A stretch of DNA of 7,241 nt from Bacteroidales bacterium. GTDB lineage: Bacteria > Bacteroidota > Bacteroidia > Bacteroidales > SM23-62. The translations under genes and the position numbers were made by a program. Where the stretch lies: assembly GCA_016783865.1 (NCBI GenBank), contig JADHVS010000214.1, positions 1 to 7,241 on the forward strand, given 5' to 3'. A model generated the notes under the pieces. The model made no database searches. It was not told where the DNA came from and was given only the letters and a program-made list of their open reading frames with translations. This document shows positions 1 through 6,025 of this stretch, piece by piece; the stretch's first letter is position 1, and the number at the start of each line of letters is the position of its first letter.

Positions 1-606
1 CTGGCTTGTATTATTTTTAATTATATTATTTATAATCAATGGACTGGCATAATGCAGGAATATTGCCCCTCCAACTTCGTGGGCATAATTGTTTTCTATT
101 ATACAGTTTGAAATAACCAATTTTGAATGGTTATCAGTAAAAATGGCACCTCCACTATTATCAAACCATGAAGGTCCTTTAGCTTTCCCATATTCAATTA
201 TACATAATTCAATAAATGAACTATCACTATTATCGGGAAATGGCTGATCTGCAAACCTAATTCTGTGCCAACCGCCAGAAACTGTTGATGTGTCAGCAAA
301 TCCTGTGGTATCAGATATAGTAAAAATAATGGTATCATTGACCTCTCCCTTTGCGATGAGGTTACCTTTAATTAATAATTCATAATGCCCTTGAAATTCC
401 ACATAAGTGCCAGGACTAATGGTTAATGTCACACCATTTTCTACAATTATATCTCCTGTGACCTTAACTGTATCATACGACCAGGTGGTTGTGTCACTTA
501 TACTACCAGATACTTCAATGGTGGTTTGAGCTATTGAATTTTTGATTGCGAAAAAGGATAAACATATTGAAAAAGCAACCTGTAATGAAACTTTAAGAAC
601 TTTCAT
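1..606 (-). CDS. Secreted right-handed beta-helix (PMP-like repeat) protein, 5' part only
   Basis: The minus-strand frame is open without a stop from the ATG at 606 to the left edge (202 codons), so the C-terminus lies outside the window. Residues 1-27 form a typical Sec signal peptide: basic start MKVLK, a hydrophobic core, and an A-Q end before TTIEV. Residues 28 to about 120 contain a 'DTVKVTGDIIVENGVTLTI' type beta-strand segment followed by PGTYVEFQG, usual at the N-terminal cap of Bacteroidota beta-helix proteins. From about residue 150 the coils repeat with G-G-A-I-F (twice), ISNCIIENN and IINNIIKNN, the pattern of right-handed parallel beta-helix and polymorphic-outer-membrane-protein repeats. 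Such proteins are usually large, exported and surface-attached, often with a type IX secretion sorting domain at the C-terminus; whether one is present cannot be seen. The ligand or enzyme activity is unknown. The gene is visibly more AT-rich than the plus-strand genes and is transcribed divergently from the permease. Confidence 0.85.
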   Translation of the reverse strand, partial: MKVLKVSLQVAFSICLSFFAIKNSIAQTTIEVSGSISDTTTWSYDTVKVTGDIIVENGVTLTISPGTYVEFQGHYELLIKGNLIAKGEVNDTIIFTISDTTGFADTSTVSGGWHRIRFADQPFPDNSDSSFIELCIIEYGKAKGPSWFDNSGGAIFTDNHSKLVISNCIIENNYAHEVGGAIFLHYASPLIINNIIKNNTSQ

Positions 607-682
607 GGCTGGAGATGTTTTGATTGATCAATGAGAAAGTGATATTTTAACTATCCTGAAATAGCCAACAAGTGCGAGATCT

Positions 683-690
683 GCAAAGTA
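683..690 (-). promoter_or_regulatory. Possible Bacteroidota-type -7 element for the beta-helix gene
   Basis: On the minus strand the sequence reads CATACTTTGC here, close to the phylum's TAnnTTTG -7 element but one T short. A TTTAG lies about 18 nt upstream, roughly where the -33 TTTG is expected. It would give a leader of about 70 nt before the ATG at 606. This is a weak match by eye only. Confidence 0.25.
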
Positions 691-759
691 TGGTAAATAA
701 AATCTTAACTAAAGTTATTTCAATATATCCAGAATGTCAAATAGTTGATGCGATATATT

Positions 760-840
760 CTATAGATCTCCCTCTTCAACAAAACTGTAATACCTTTCAT
801 CCGCAGTGAGAATAATATGATCCAGCATGAAAATGACGAT
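760..840 (-). pseudogene. Relic of the C-terminus of a RadC/JAB-domain protein
   Basis: Read on the minus strand from 840, the frame encodes IVIF, then M-LDHIILTADERYYSF-VEEGDL, then TAG (762-760). The L-D-H-I-I-(L/V)-T ... Y-Y-S-F-x-(D/E)-E-G pattern is the diagnostic C-terminal end of RadC-family proteins (JAB/MPN+ metalloprotease-like fold), where it follows the last helix of the domain. An in-frame TAA lies immediately upstream (843-841). The HNHPSG metal-binding segment expected about 40 residues earlier is not found in any minus-strand frame up to the permease start. The piece is therefore a remnant rather than a gene, although an ATG at 828 would formally allow a 22-residue peptide. 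Short RadC-like proteins are common cargo of mobile islands in Bacteroidota, so the relic may mark a former island edge; that is inference. Confidence 0.65.
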
Positions 841-967
841 TTACATTATTTTTTTCATAAAATTTATTCAATCAACAGGTAATTTTCATGGTACATATAG
901 CCATTATTTTTTCGAGCGAAACAAAGTATTATTGAAAAAATAGCCTCACTTTTTTGTTAATCAATCT

Positions 968-975
968 TATCTTTA
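968..975 (+). promoter_or_regulatory. -7-type promoter element (TATCTTTA) before the ABC permease gene
   Basis: TATCTTTA matches seven of the defined positions pattern TAnnTTTG except for the last base, and ends 26 nt before the ATG at 1002. This is a usual distance for the short leaders of Bacteroidota. No good -33 TTG is seen 19-21 nt upstream. The identical octamer precedes the dehydrogenase gene at 4951-4958. Confidence 0.4.
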
Positions 976-1001
976 TAATTCAATTGCATTTCTAACCAAC
1001 C

Positions 1002-3398
1002 ATGCTCATTCCAAATATCCGCCTGGCCATCCGTAATCTTCTCAATCAACGGCTGTCATCTGCAATCAACATTTTCGGGCTGGTGGCCGGCCTCACCACA
1101 GCCCTGTTTGTACTGCTTTTTATCCTGAACGAACTATCCTATGACAAGCACCACGAAAACGCGAACCGCATCTACCGGGTCATCGAAAACAACCATATCC
1201 ACCAGTGGATGATGGCCACCACCCCGTTCCCGCTGGCAGAGGCCATCCTGGCTGAGTCGCCCGCTGTGGAGCAATCCGCCAGGATCAATTCTGTCAACCA
1301 GGTAACCATACGCAAAGACCAGCAATGGATCAAAGAGGAAAATATGTTCTCTGCCGATGCTTCCATCTTTAATATGTTCTCATTTAATGTTGTGGCAGGC
1401 GATGTCATGGCCATGTCAGAACCGAATTCAGCTGTGCTGACTGAAGATAAAGCAGATAAATATTTCGGGGGACAGGATCCGTTGCAGCAAACCATGGAAA
1501 TCAACCTGGGCGATACGGTTATCATGGCAAGGGTAGTGGCGATCATAAAGGACCTGCCTCAAAATGTAACTTTCAGACCAGGGATCATTCTATCCGTTGA
1601 CCTGGGACTGGTAACCATGAGCAAGTCGCTCATTACAACAGGCGGCAATCCCCCAACCCCGGAGGATATTGCAACTGATTGGGATATTAATTTCTTCACT
1701 ACTTATGTGATGTTAAATCCTGGAGCAGACACATCACAGGTCCAGGCAGTATTCAAAGCCCTTGAACAGCAACACTATGGTGAAGAGCTAAAATACTCTT
1801 TCCATTTGCAACCCCTCAGGGATATATACCTCGAATCGAACCACCTGATTAATACGGATCATCCAACCGGCGACTGGCAGGTCATCATTACTTTTAGCGG
1901 TATCGGGCTACTGATCATCATCATTTCTGCATTGAATTTTATTCTTCTCTATAGCGGCCAGACTTCCCTCAGATCGAAAGAATATGGAATTAGAAAAGTG
2001 ATAGGAGCGTCAAAAATCAGCCTTCTGAAACAGGTCATTGTCGAAACCACCCTCCTTGTATTTCTTGTCCTGCCAATCTGCCTGGCCATTATCGAAATCT
2101 TCCGGCCTTCCGTAAGCCAGTACCTGAATAAAAACCTGGTGATAGAATCTGGTGTGGGATGGCAGTATCCGGCAGGCTTTATAGTGATCACCCTCCTGGT
2201 TGGCCTGGTTCCCGGGATCTCAATGATCTCATACATTTCCCGGATCCGGCCTGTCATTGCCATGGAAAGTACAAAGATCTTCCAACGGGGACAACCTGTC
2301 ATGAACACTATCCTGGTTAGCTGCCAGTTTGTAATATTCTACATTTTACTGATTTGCAGCCTGGGCATATATAAGCAGATCCAGTATACCCATAAGAAAG
2401 ATCTCGGATTTGACTGGAAAAACCTGATCGTTGTTAAACTTGAACAAGGCTCACTGGCAAACCAGTTTAACGTTATTAAAAATGAGCTGGCAGCAATTCC
2501 GGGAATTCAACACATCACCGGGGGAATGTTTATCCCTCCCACAAATAGTGTGATGAGTTTTAATACGAATAAACTGGACGGTTCCGAAGACAGGGTGAAC
2601 CTTGAAGCCATCATGACAGATCCTGACTTCCTTGAGACCATGGGTATTGAATTGGATAAAGGCAGGTCGTTATCTGATTTTGATAATTATGATTCCTGGA
2701 AAATAGCACTGAACCAAAAGGCAGTGGATCTGCTGGGTGTTGAAGATCCCATTGGAGAAAAGATGTTTGGTGGAGAAATCGTGGGAATATTCAAAGACTT
2801 CAATTACCACTCATTTCATAAGGATATTCCACCCATGATAATTGTGGCCAGTAATAATAATCTCCGGCAGATGGTCATTCGTGCCAGTGATCCGGACAAT
2901 CCAGCCATCAAAGGCGAAATCGAAAAGATCATCAAAATCGCGATCCCCGGTAGTATCCCTGATATTACCTTCATGGAGGACAAAATCAAAATCCTATACG
3001 AAAAAGAAAGAAAAACAGCCCTTGTTGTCGGGATTTTTACAGCCATAGCCATCAGCATTGGAGCCATGGGATTGTTTGGGATGTCGATGCACGTTTTGCA
3101 GCGCAGAAGACGCGAATTCGCCATTCGCAAGGTAACCGGAGCGCAGGTCAGGCACATCATCCGGTTGCTTGCCCGGTATTACTTAATCCTGATTATCTCC
3201 ACCTTCGTTATTGCTTCCCCTCTGGCTGTCTTGCTTTTGAATCGCTGGCTTCAAAGCTTCATATTCAAAACTTCCATCTCCTGGTGGATATTTGCCATCG
3301 CCGCTGCTGTAGGGATCTTCATCGTTTTCATCACAATCGGATACCATGTTATCAGGGCTGCCACCCGAAATCCAACTGAGGGCCTGAGATACGAATAA
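1002..3398 (+). CDS. FtsX/MacB-family ABC transporter permease (8-TM, two-repeat type)
   Basis: This 798-residue inner-membrane protein has the duplicated layout of Bacteroidota FtsX-like permeases. Residues 1-60 carry the family start: an N-terminal amphipathic 'IRLAIRNLLNQRLSS' helix, TM1 at about 20-43, then the conserved ELSYDKHHENANRIYRV. A MacB-type periplasmic domain fills about 60-290. Three TMs follow (about 293-317, 345-367, 390-411). The second half repeats the plan: TM at about 433-456, periplasmic domain about 460-670, and TMs at about 673-695, 723-746 and 760-782. Both cytoplasmic coupling helices are present: SKEYGIRKVIGAS (325-337) and RREFAIRKVTGAQ (703-715). The C-terminus, RNPTEGLRYE, is the canonical family end. 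Members act with a separate MacB/LolD-like ATPase, either as mechanotransmission machines for efflux of peptides or toxins or in envelope processes, and do not form a classical substrate channel. No ATPase gene is in the window; it must be supplied from elsewhere. The substrate cannot be predicted. A -7-like TATCTTTA lies 26 nt upstream. Confidence 0.95.
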   Translation: MLIPNIRLAIRNLLNQRLSSAINIFGLVAGLTTALFVLLFILNELSYDKHHENANRIYRVIENNHIHQWMMATTPFPLAEAILAESPAVEQSARINSVNQVTIRKDQQWIKEENMFSADASIFNMFSFNVVAGDVMAMSEPNSAVLTEDKADKYFGGQDPLQQTMEINLGDTVIMARVVAIIKDLPQNVTFRPGIILSVDLGLVTMSKSLITTGGNPPTPEDIATDWDINFFTTYVMLNPGADTSQVQAVFKALEQQHYGEELKYSFHLQPLRDIYLESNHLINTDHPTGDWQVIITFSGIGLLIIIISALNFILLYSGQTSLRSKEYGIRKVIGASKISLLKQVIVETTLLVFLVLPICLAIIEIFRPSVSQYLNKNLVIESGVGWQYPAGFIVITLLVGLVPGISMISYISRIRPVIAMESTKIFQRGQPVMNTILVSCQFVIFYILLICSLGIYKQIQYTHKKDLGFDWKNLIVVKLEQGSLANQFNVIKNELAAIPGIQHITGGMFIPPTNSVMSFNTNKLDGSEDRVNLEAIMTDPDFLETMGIELDKGRSLSDFDNYDSWKIALNQKAVDLLGVEDPIGEKMFGGEIVGIFKDFNYHSFHKDIPPMIIVASNNNLRQMVIRASDPDNPAIKGEIEKIIKIAIPGSIPDITFMEDKIKILYEKERKTALVVGIFTAIAISIGAMGLFGMSMHVLQRRRREFAIRKVTGAQVRHIIRLLARYYLILIISTFVIASPLAVLLLNRWLQSFIFKTSISWWIFAIAAAVGIFIVFITIGYHVIRAATRNPTEGLRYE

Positions 3399-3456
3399 CA
3401 CGTTAACTTCCCGTTAAAGATTCCAGCCAAATGAACTAAATGGATGGTTTATTCGT

Positions 3457-3464
3457 TAATTTTG
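3457..3464 (+). promoter_or_regulatory. -7 promoter element (TAATTTTG) before the S41 protease gene
   Basis: TAATTTTG is an exact match to the Bacteroidota -7 consensus TAnnTTTG. It ends 14 nt before the ATG at 3479, so transcription would begin about 8-12 nt before that codon. It lies inside the longest possible reading frame (ATG at 3440), which argues for the downstream start. No clear -33 TTTG is visible. Confidence 0.4.
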
Positions 3465-3478
3465 TAAATAAATTTAAA

Positions 3479-4912
3479 ATGATGAAGCGGTTAGCAGGAT
3501 GGGGGCTGATTTTACTGGTGGGTATATTGTTATTTACACGGTGTGAGAAAGATGTACCTGATCCGGACAACAACAACAATGTCGATACTTCAGGTATATC
3601 ATCGGATATCAAATATGTCAATAACTGGATCCGGGATGTGATGAGTGAGGTGTATTACTGGAATGAGTTTCTTCCTGACAATCTGAATCCCAACACTGAA
3701 CCTGATCCTGAAAAATATTTTAAAAAACTGTTATATACTGGTGATATCTTCAGCTGGATCACTGATGATTATGAGCAGCTTATGAGTGAATACCAGGGCG
3801 TTTCAGTATCGATGGGATATTCACCTGCATTTGGCAGGTTCACCAACTCAGATGGGATTTTCATTATCGTGGAATATGTCATACCTGATTCACCGGCCTA
3901 CAGGTCAGGCTTGAAAAGGGGAGATATAATTGTCTCCATTAATGGAATAGACCTGGATATTGACAATTATTACGATATGTTCCAACTGCCATTGTATTCG
4001 GTTACTTTTGGCGAACTGGTGGAAGATGGCATTGCGAAAACCGATTCCACACTTTCCATGATAGCTGAAGAGGTAATACTTGATCCCATCATTCACCATG
4101 AGATCATTGAACTCAGTGATACAAAAATCGGATACCTGGTATATGTTGAATTTAAATCAGGGGCATCAGGCAGGTTTAATGATTCTCTGGGATTGGTCTT
4201 TGATGAGTTTGCGGCGGCAGGTATCAATGACCTGATAGTGGACCTCAGGTACAATCCCGGTGGTGACCTTACATCATCAGCTTTCCTGGCCAGCGCTATT
4301 GCACCCATCTCGGCCGTGCAGGGACAGCAGGTCCTTGTGCGGTTTGAATACAACGACCTGTATAATGACTATTTCGTGCAAACCCAGGGATCAAACTCTC
4401 CCAACCTGGTGTTACTCTTCCCGCAAAATGATCATAACATTAACCTCGACAGGGTATATTTCTTAACGACCGGCGGAACTGCCTCAGCCAGTGAATTTCT
4501 GATGATCGGATTATATCCTTATATGGATGTAATCCAGGTAGGAGAAAACACCTACGGCAAATATGCCGGTGCCTGGATAATCCCCGACATCGAAGATCCG
4601 CCAAAGCATAACTGGGGACTCGTCCCGATAGTATTCAAATATGCCAATGCTACAGGATTTACCGATTTCAGCGGTGGATTGGTACCTGATTATATCATTG
4701 AAGACGAACTGATAGGTGCCTTGCCTTTCGGCGACCTGATGGATCCCGTGCTCAATACCGCCCTGCAGGCTGTTCTTTCAGACGACAGTGACATACCCAA
4801 ATTAAAAGCTGCCAGAACACGTGTTCCTTTTGAACGCATTGATGATGAGATAACCAGAAGGAAACAGAATCTGTATGTGATTCCTGATTTTCCTGTCTCA
4901 ATCGCTGAATAA
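3479..4912 (+). CDS. S41-family (C-terminal processing type) peptidase with PDZ domain, lipoprotein
   Basis: The start is placed at the first of two adjacent ATGs (3479/3482). These directly precede K-R and a hydrophobic stretch ending LLFTRC-EKD, a lipoprotein signal with the lipidated Cys at residue 22. The frame is also open from an ATG at 3440, but that would add a polar 13-residue tail before the signal and would contain a promoter-like element. After Cys, EKDVPDPDNNNN is acidic and Asn-rich, like lipoprotein export signals that send Bacteroidota lipoproteins to the cell surface. Domains: S41 N-terminal helical domain about 43-100 (NNWIRDVMSEVYYWNEFLPD); PDZ about 105-187 with GLKRGDIIVSING (144-156); catalytic domain about 212-407 with DLRYNPGG (255-262). 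By alignment in mind with Tsp/CtpA, the nucleophile is Ser336 in TASASEF and the base is Lys361 in GENTYGK, 25 residues apart as in Tsp. The Gln four residues after the Lys in Tsp is Ala365 here. It should be a serine endopeptidase of the envelope or surface; its substrate is unknown. Confidence 0.92.
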   Translation: MMKRLAGWGLILLVGILLFTRCEKDVPDPDNNNNVDTSGISSDIKYVNNWIRDVMSEVYYWNEFLPDNLNPNTEPDPEKYFKKLLYTGDIFSWITDDYEQLMSEYQGVSVSMGYSPAFGRFTNSDGIFIIVEYVIPDSPAYRSGLKRGDIIVSINGIDLDIDNYYDMFQLPLYSVTFGELVEDGIAKTDSTLSMIAEEVILDPIIHHEIIELSDTKIGYLVYVEFKSGASGRFNDSLGLVFDEFAAAGINDLIVDLRYNPGGDLTSSAFLASAIAPISAVQGQQVLVRFEYNDLYNDYFVQTQGSNSPNLVLLFPQNDHNINLDRVYFLTTGGTASASEFLMIGLYPYMDVIQVGENTYGKYAGAWIIPDIEDPPKHNWGLVPIVFKYANATGFTDFSGGLVPDYIIEDELIGALPFGDLMDPVLNTALQAVLSDDSDIPKLKAARTRVPFERIDDEITRRKQNLYVIPDFPVSIAE

Positions 4913-4950
4913 TATTTTTATCTGGGAAGGGTTACTTTCAAACTAACTTC

Positions 4951-4958
4951 TATCTTTA
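4951..4958 (+). promoter_or_regulatory. -7-type promoter element (TATCTTTA) before the dehydrogenase gene
   Basis: TATCTTTA, identical to the octamer upstream of the permease, ends 32 nt before the ATG at 4991 in the 78-nt gap after the protease gene. It differs from TAnnTTTG only in the last base. It suggests that the dehydrogenase and the following reductase form their own transcription unit. No convincing -33 element is seen. Confidence 0.4.
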
Positions 4959-4990
4959 TTGGCTTATCTGAATATACTCTTTAAACCAGC

Positions 4991-5968
4991 ATGAAGTTTG
5001 CAATTACCGGAGCAAGCGGACATATCGGTGCAAATCTTTGCCGAACCCTGATTGACCAGGGACATCATGTAAAGGCACTGATTAATAAGTATACAAGGAG
5101 CCTGGATCAATTAAACCTTGAGGTTGTTAAAGGCAATTTACTTGATACCAGCTCTTTATCATCATTAATTAAGGATGTTGAAATTGTCATTCACCTGGCA
5201 GCCACTATTTCCATTAATGGTAAAAACGACGAGGAGTTACTGGCTATCAATGTAGAAGGGACAAGAAACCTGTTGCAATGTATTCGTGAAAAACCTGTCC
5301 GGCGGCTCATCCATTTCAGTTCGATACATGCCATTGTACACGAACCACTTGATAGCACGCTGGATGAAACGCGCGGTCTGGCTATTGAAGATCACATACT
5401 GTATAATAAATCAAAAGCGGTAAGTGAACAATTGGTGCTTGATGCCGCTGAAGAAGGAATGGATGCAGTCATTATTAATCCTACTTCGGTTGTGGGTCCT
5501 AATGATTTCAGACCATCCCTTATGGGTAAAGCCCTGCTCCAGATTGTCAAACGGAAACTTCCCGGTCTGATCCCCGGCGGATACGACTGGGTGGATGTCA
5601 GGGATATTGTTGATGGCACGCTGAAAGCCGTTGAAAAAGGACGCACCGGCGAAAGTTATTTGCTTTCCGGCCACTGGATGTCGTTACCCGACCTGGCTAA
5701 TATGTTAGGAAGCCTCACCGGGGACCAGCGCAAATGGACCATACTGCCCTACTGGCTGGCTGAACTGGGCGTTCCGTTTCTAAAAGGCTATGCCCGTTTG
5801 CGGTGTACAGATCCACTATACACCAGGGAGTCCCTCGAAATCCTTAAAACCAGCCATCGCATGATCTCATCTGAAAAAGCACAGAGGGAGTTGGGATATA
5901 GCCCGAGACCATTGGAAGAGACAATCCGCGATACGCTGGATTGGTTCAGAACAAACGATTACCTTTAG
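4991..5968 (+). CDS. NAD(P)-dependent extended short-chain dehydrogenase/reductase (epimerase / dihydroflavonol reductase / 3-beta-HSD-like)
   Basis: This 325-residue cytosolic oxidoreductase belongs to the extended SDR superfamily. Residues 1-14 (MKFAITGASGHIGA) form the first beta strand and the TGxxGxxG dinucleotide-binding loop. HLAATIS (68-74), NVEGTRNLL (88-96) and HFSSIHA (108-114) are the usual core motifs. The catalytic pair is Tyr138-x3-Lys142 (YNKSK) with Ser110 or Ser111 as the third residue. INPTSVVGP (162-170) and WVDVRDIVDG (200-209) match the dihydroflavonol-4-reductase-like and 3-beta-hydroxysteroid dehydrogenase-like branch more than sugar epimerases. Basic residues after the second strand (Lys33, Arg36) hint at NADP(H), weakly. 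The length is normal and nothing is missing. It is followed after 51 nt by a steroid 5-alpha-reductase-like gene on the same strand, so a hydroxy/keto lipid or steroid substrate is possible. A sugar-nucleotide or hopanoid-associated role (HpnA-like) cannot be excluded. Confidence 0.9.
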   Translation: MKFAITGASGHIGANLCRTLIDQGHHVKALINKYTRSLDQLNLEVVKGNLLDTSSLSSLIKDVEIVIHLAATISINGKNDEELLAINVEGTRNLLQCIREKPVRRLIHFSSIHAIVHEPLDSTLDETRGLAIEDHILYNKSKAVSEQLVLDAAEEGMDAVIINPTSVVGPNDFRPSLMGKALLQIVKRKLPGLIPGGYDWVDVRDIVDGTLKAVEKGRTGESYLLSGHWMSLPDLANMLGSLTGDQRKWTILPYWLAELGVPFLKGYARLRCTDPLYTRESLEILKTSHRMISSEKAQRELGYSPRPLEETIRDTLDWFRTNDYL

Positions 5969-5970
5969 AA

Positions 5971-6025
5971 GAAGGGGCTATAAAGAAGGGTTCGAGGGGC
6001 CGAGGGGCTGAGGATTCAAGTGGGG
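5971..6025 (+). repeat. G-rich spacer with tandem 8-mer CGAGGGGC
   Basis: The gap between the dehydrogenase stop and the reductase start is purine-rich. It contains CGAGGGGC twice in tandem (5993-6000, 6001-6008), followed by the start of a third diverged unit, TGAGG (6009-6013), and preceded by two similar AGAAGGG pieces (5970-5976, 5984-5990). Guanine runs lie at 5974-5977, 5988-5990, 5996-5999, 6004-6007 and 6022-6025. The third unit's GAGG (6010-6013) sits 6 nt before the GTG at 6020 and could act as a Shine-Dalgarno sequence, although this phylum rarely depends on one. Confidence 0.6.

Larger units (their letters stand above)
607..1001. other. AT-rich divergent intergenic region
   Basis: This 395-bp stretch separates the divergent beta-helix and permease genes. 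No intact gene is visible on either strand. It holds a RadC-like C-terminal relic at 760-840 (minus), a weak promoter-like element for the beta-helix gene near 683-690, and a -7-like element for the permease at 968-975. A perfect 10-bp palindrome, ATTGATCAAT (623-632), lies 17 nt upstream of the beta-helix start codon. I see nothing else that I can name. Confidence 0.7.

Noticed and set aside
623..632. Perfect palindrome ATTGATCAAT upstream of the beta-helix gene as an operator
   Set aside because: A single 10-bp AT-rich palindrome in an AT-rich region is expected by chance, and no second copy or known regulator site was seen.
844..1001. Further upstream pieces of the RadC relic in other minus-strand frames
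   Set aside because: Reading all three frames by eye gave no HNHPSG-like metal site or other RadC motif.
1172..1546. Antisense open frame of 124 codons within the permease gene
   Set aside because: It has no recognisable motif and lies wholly over conserved permease domain sequence, so it is a shadow of that gene.
3401..3459. CGTTAA three times (3401-3406, 3412-3417, 3454-3459) as a regulatory repeat before the protease gene
   Set aside because: The hexamers are short and irregularly spaced, and the third overlaps the promoter-like element; there is no independent support.
3440..3478. Upstream ATG at 3440 as the true start of the S41 protease
   Set aside because: It would add a 13-residue tail before an already complete lipoprotein signal and would place a consensus -7 element inside the gene.
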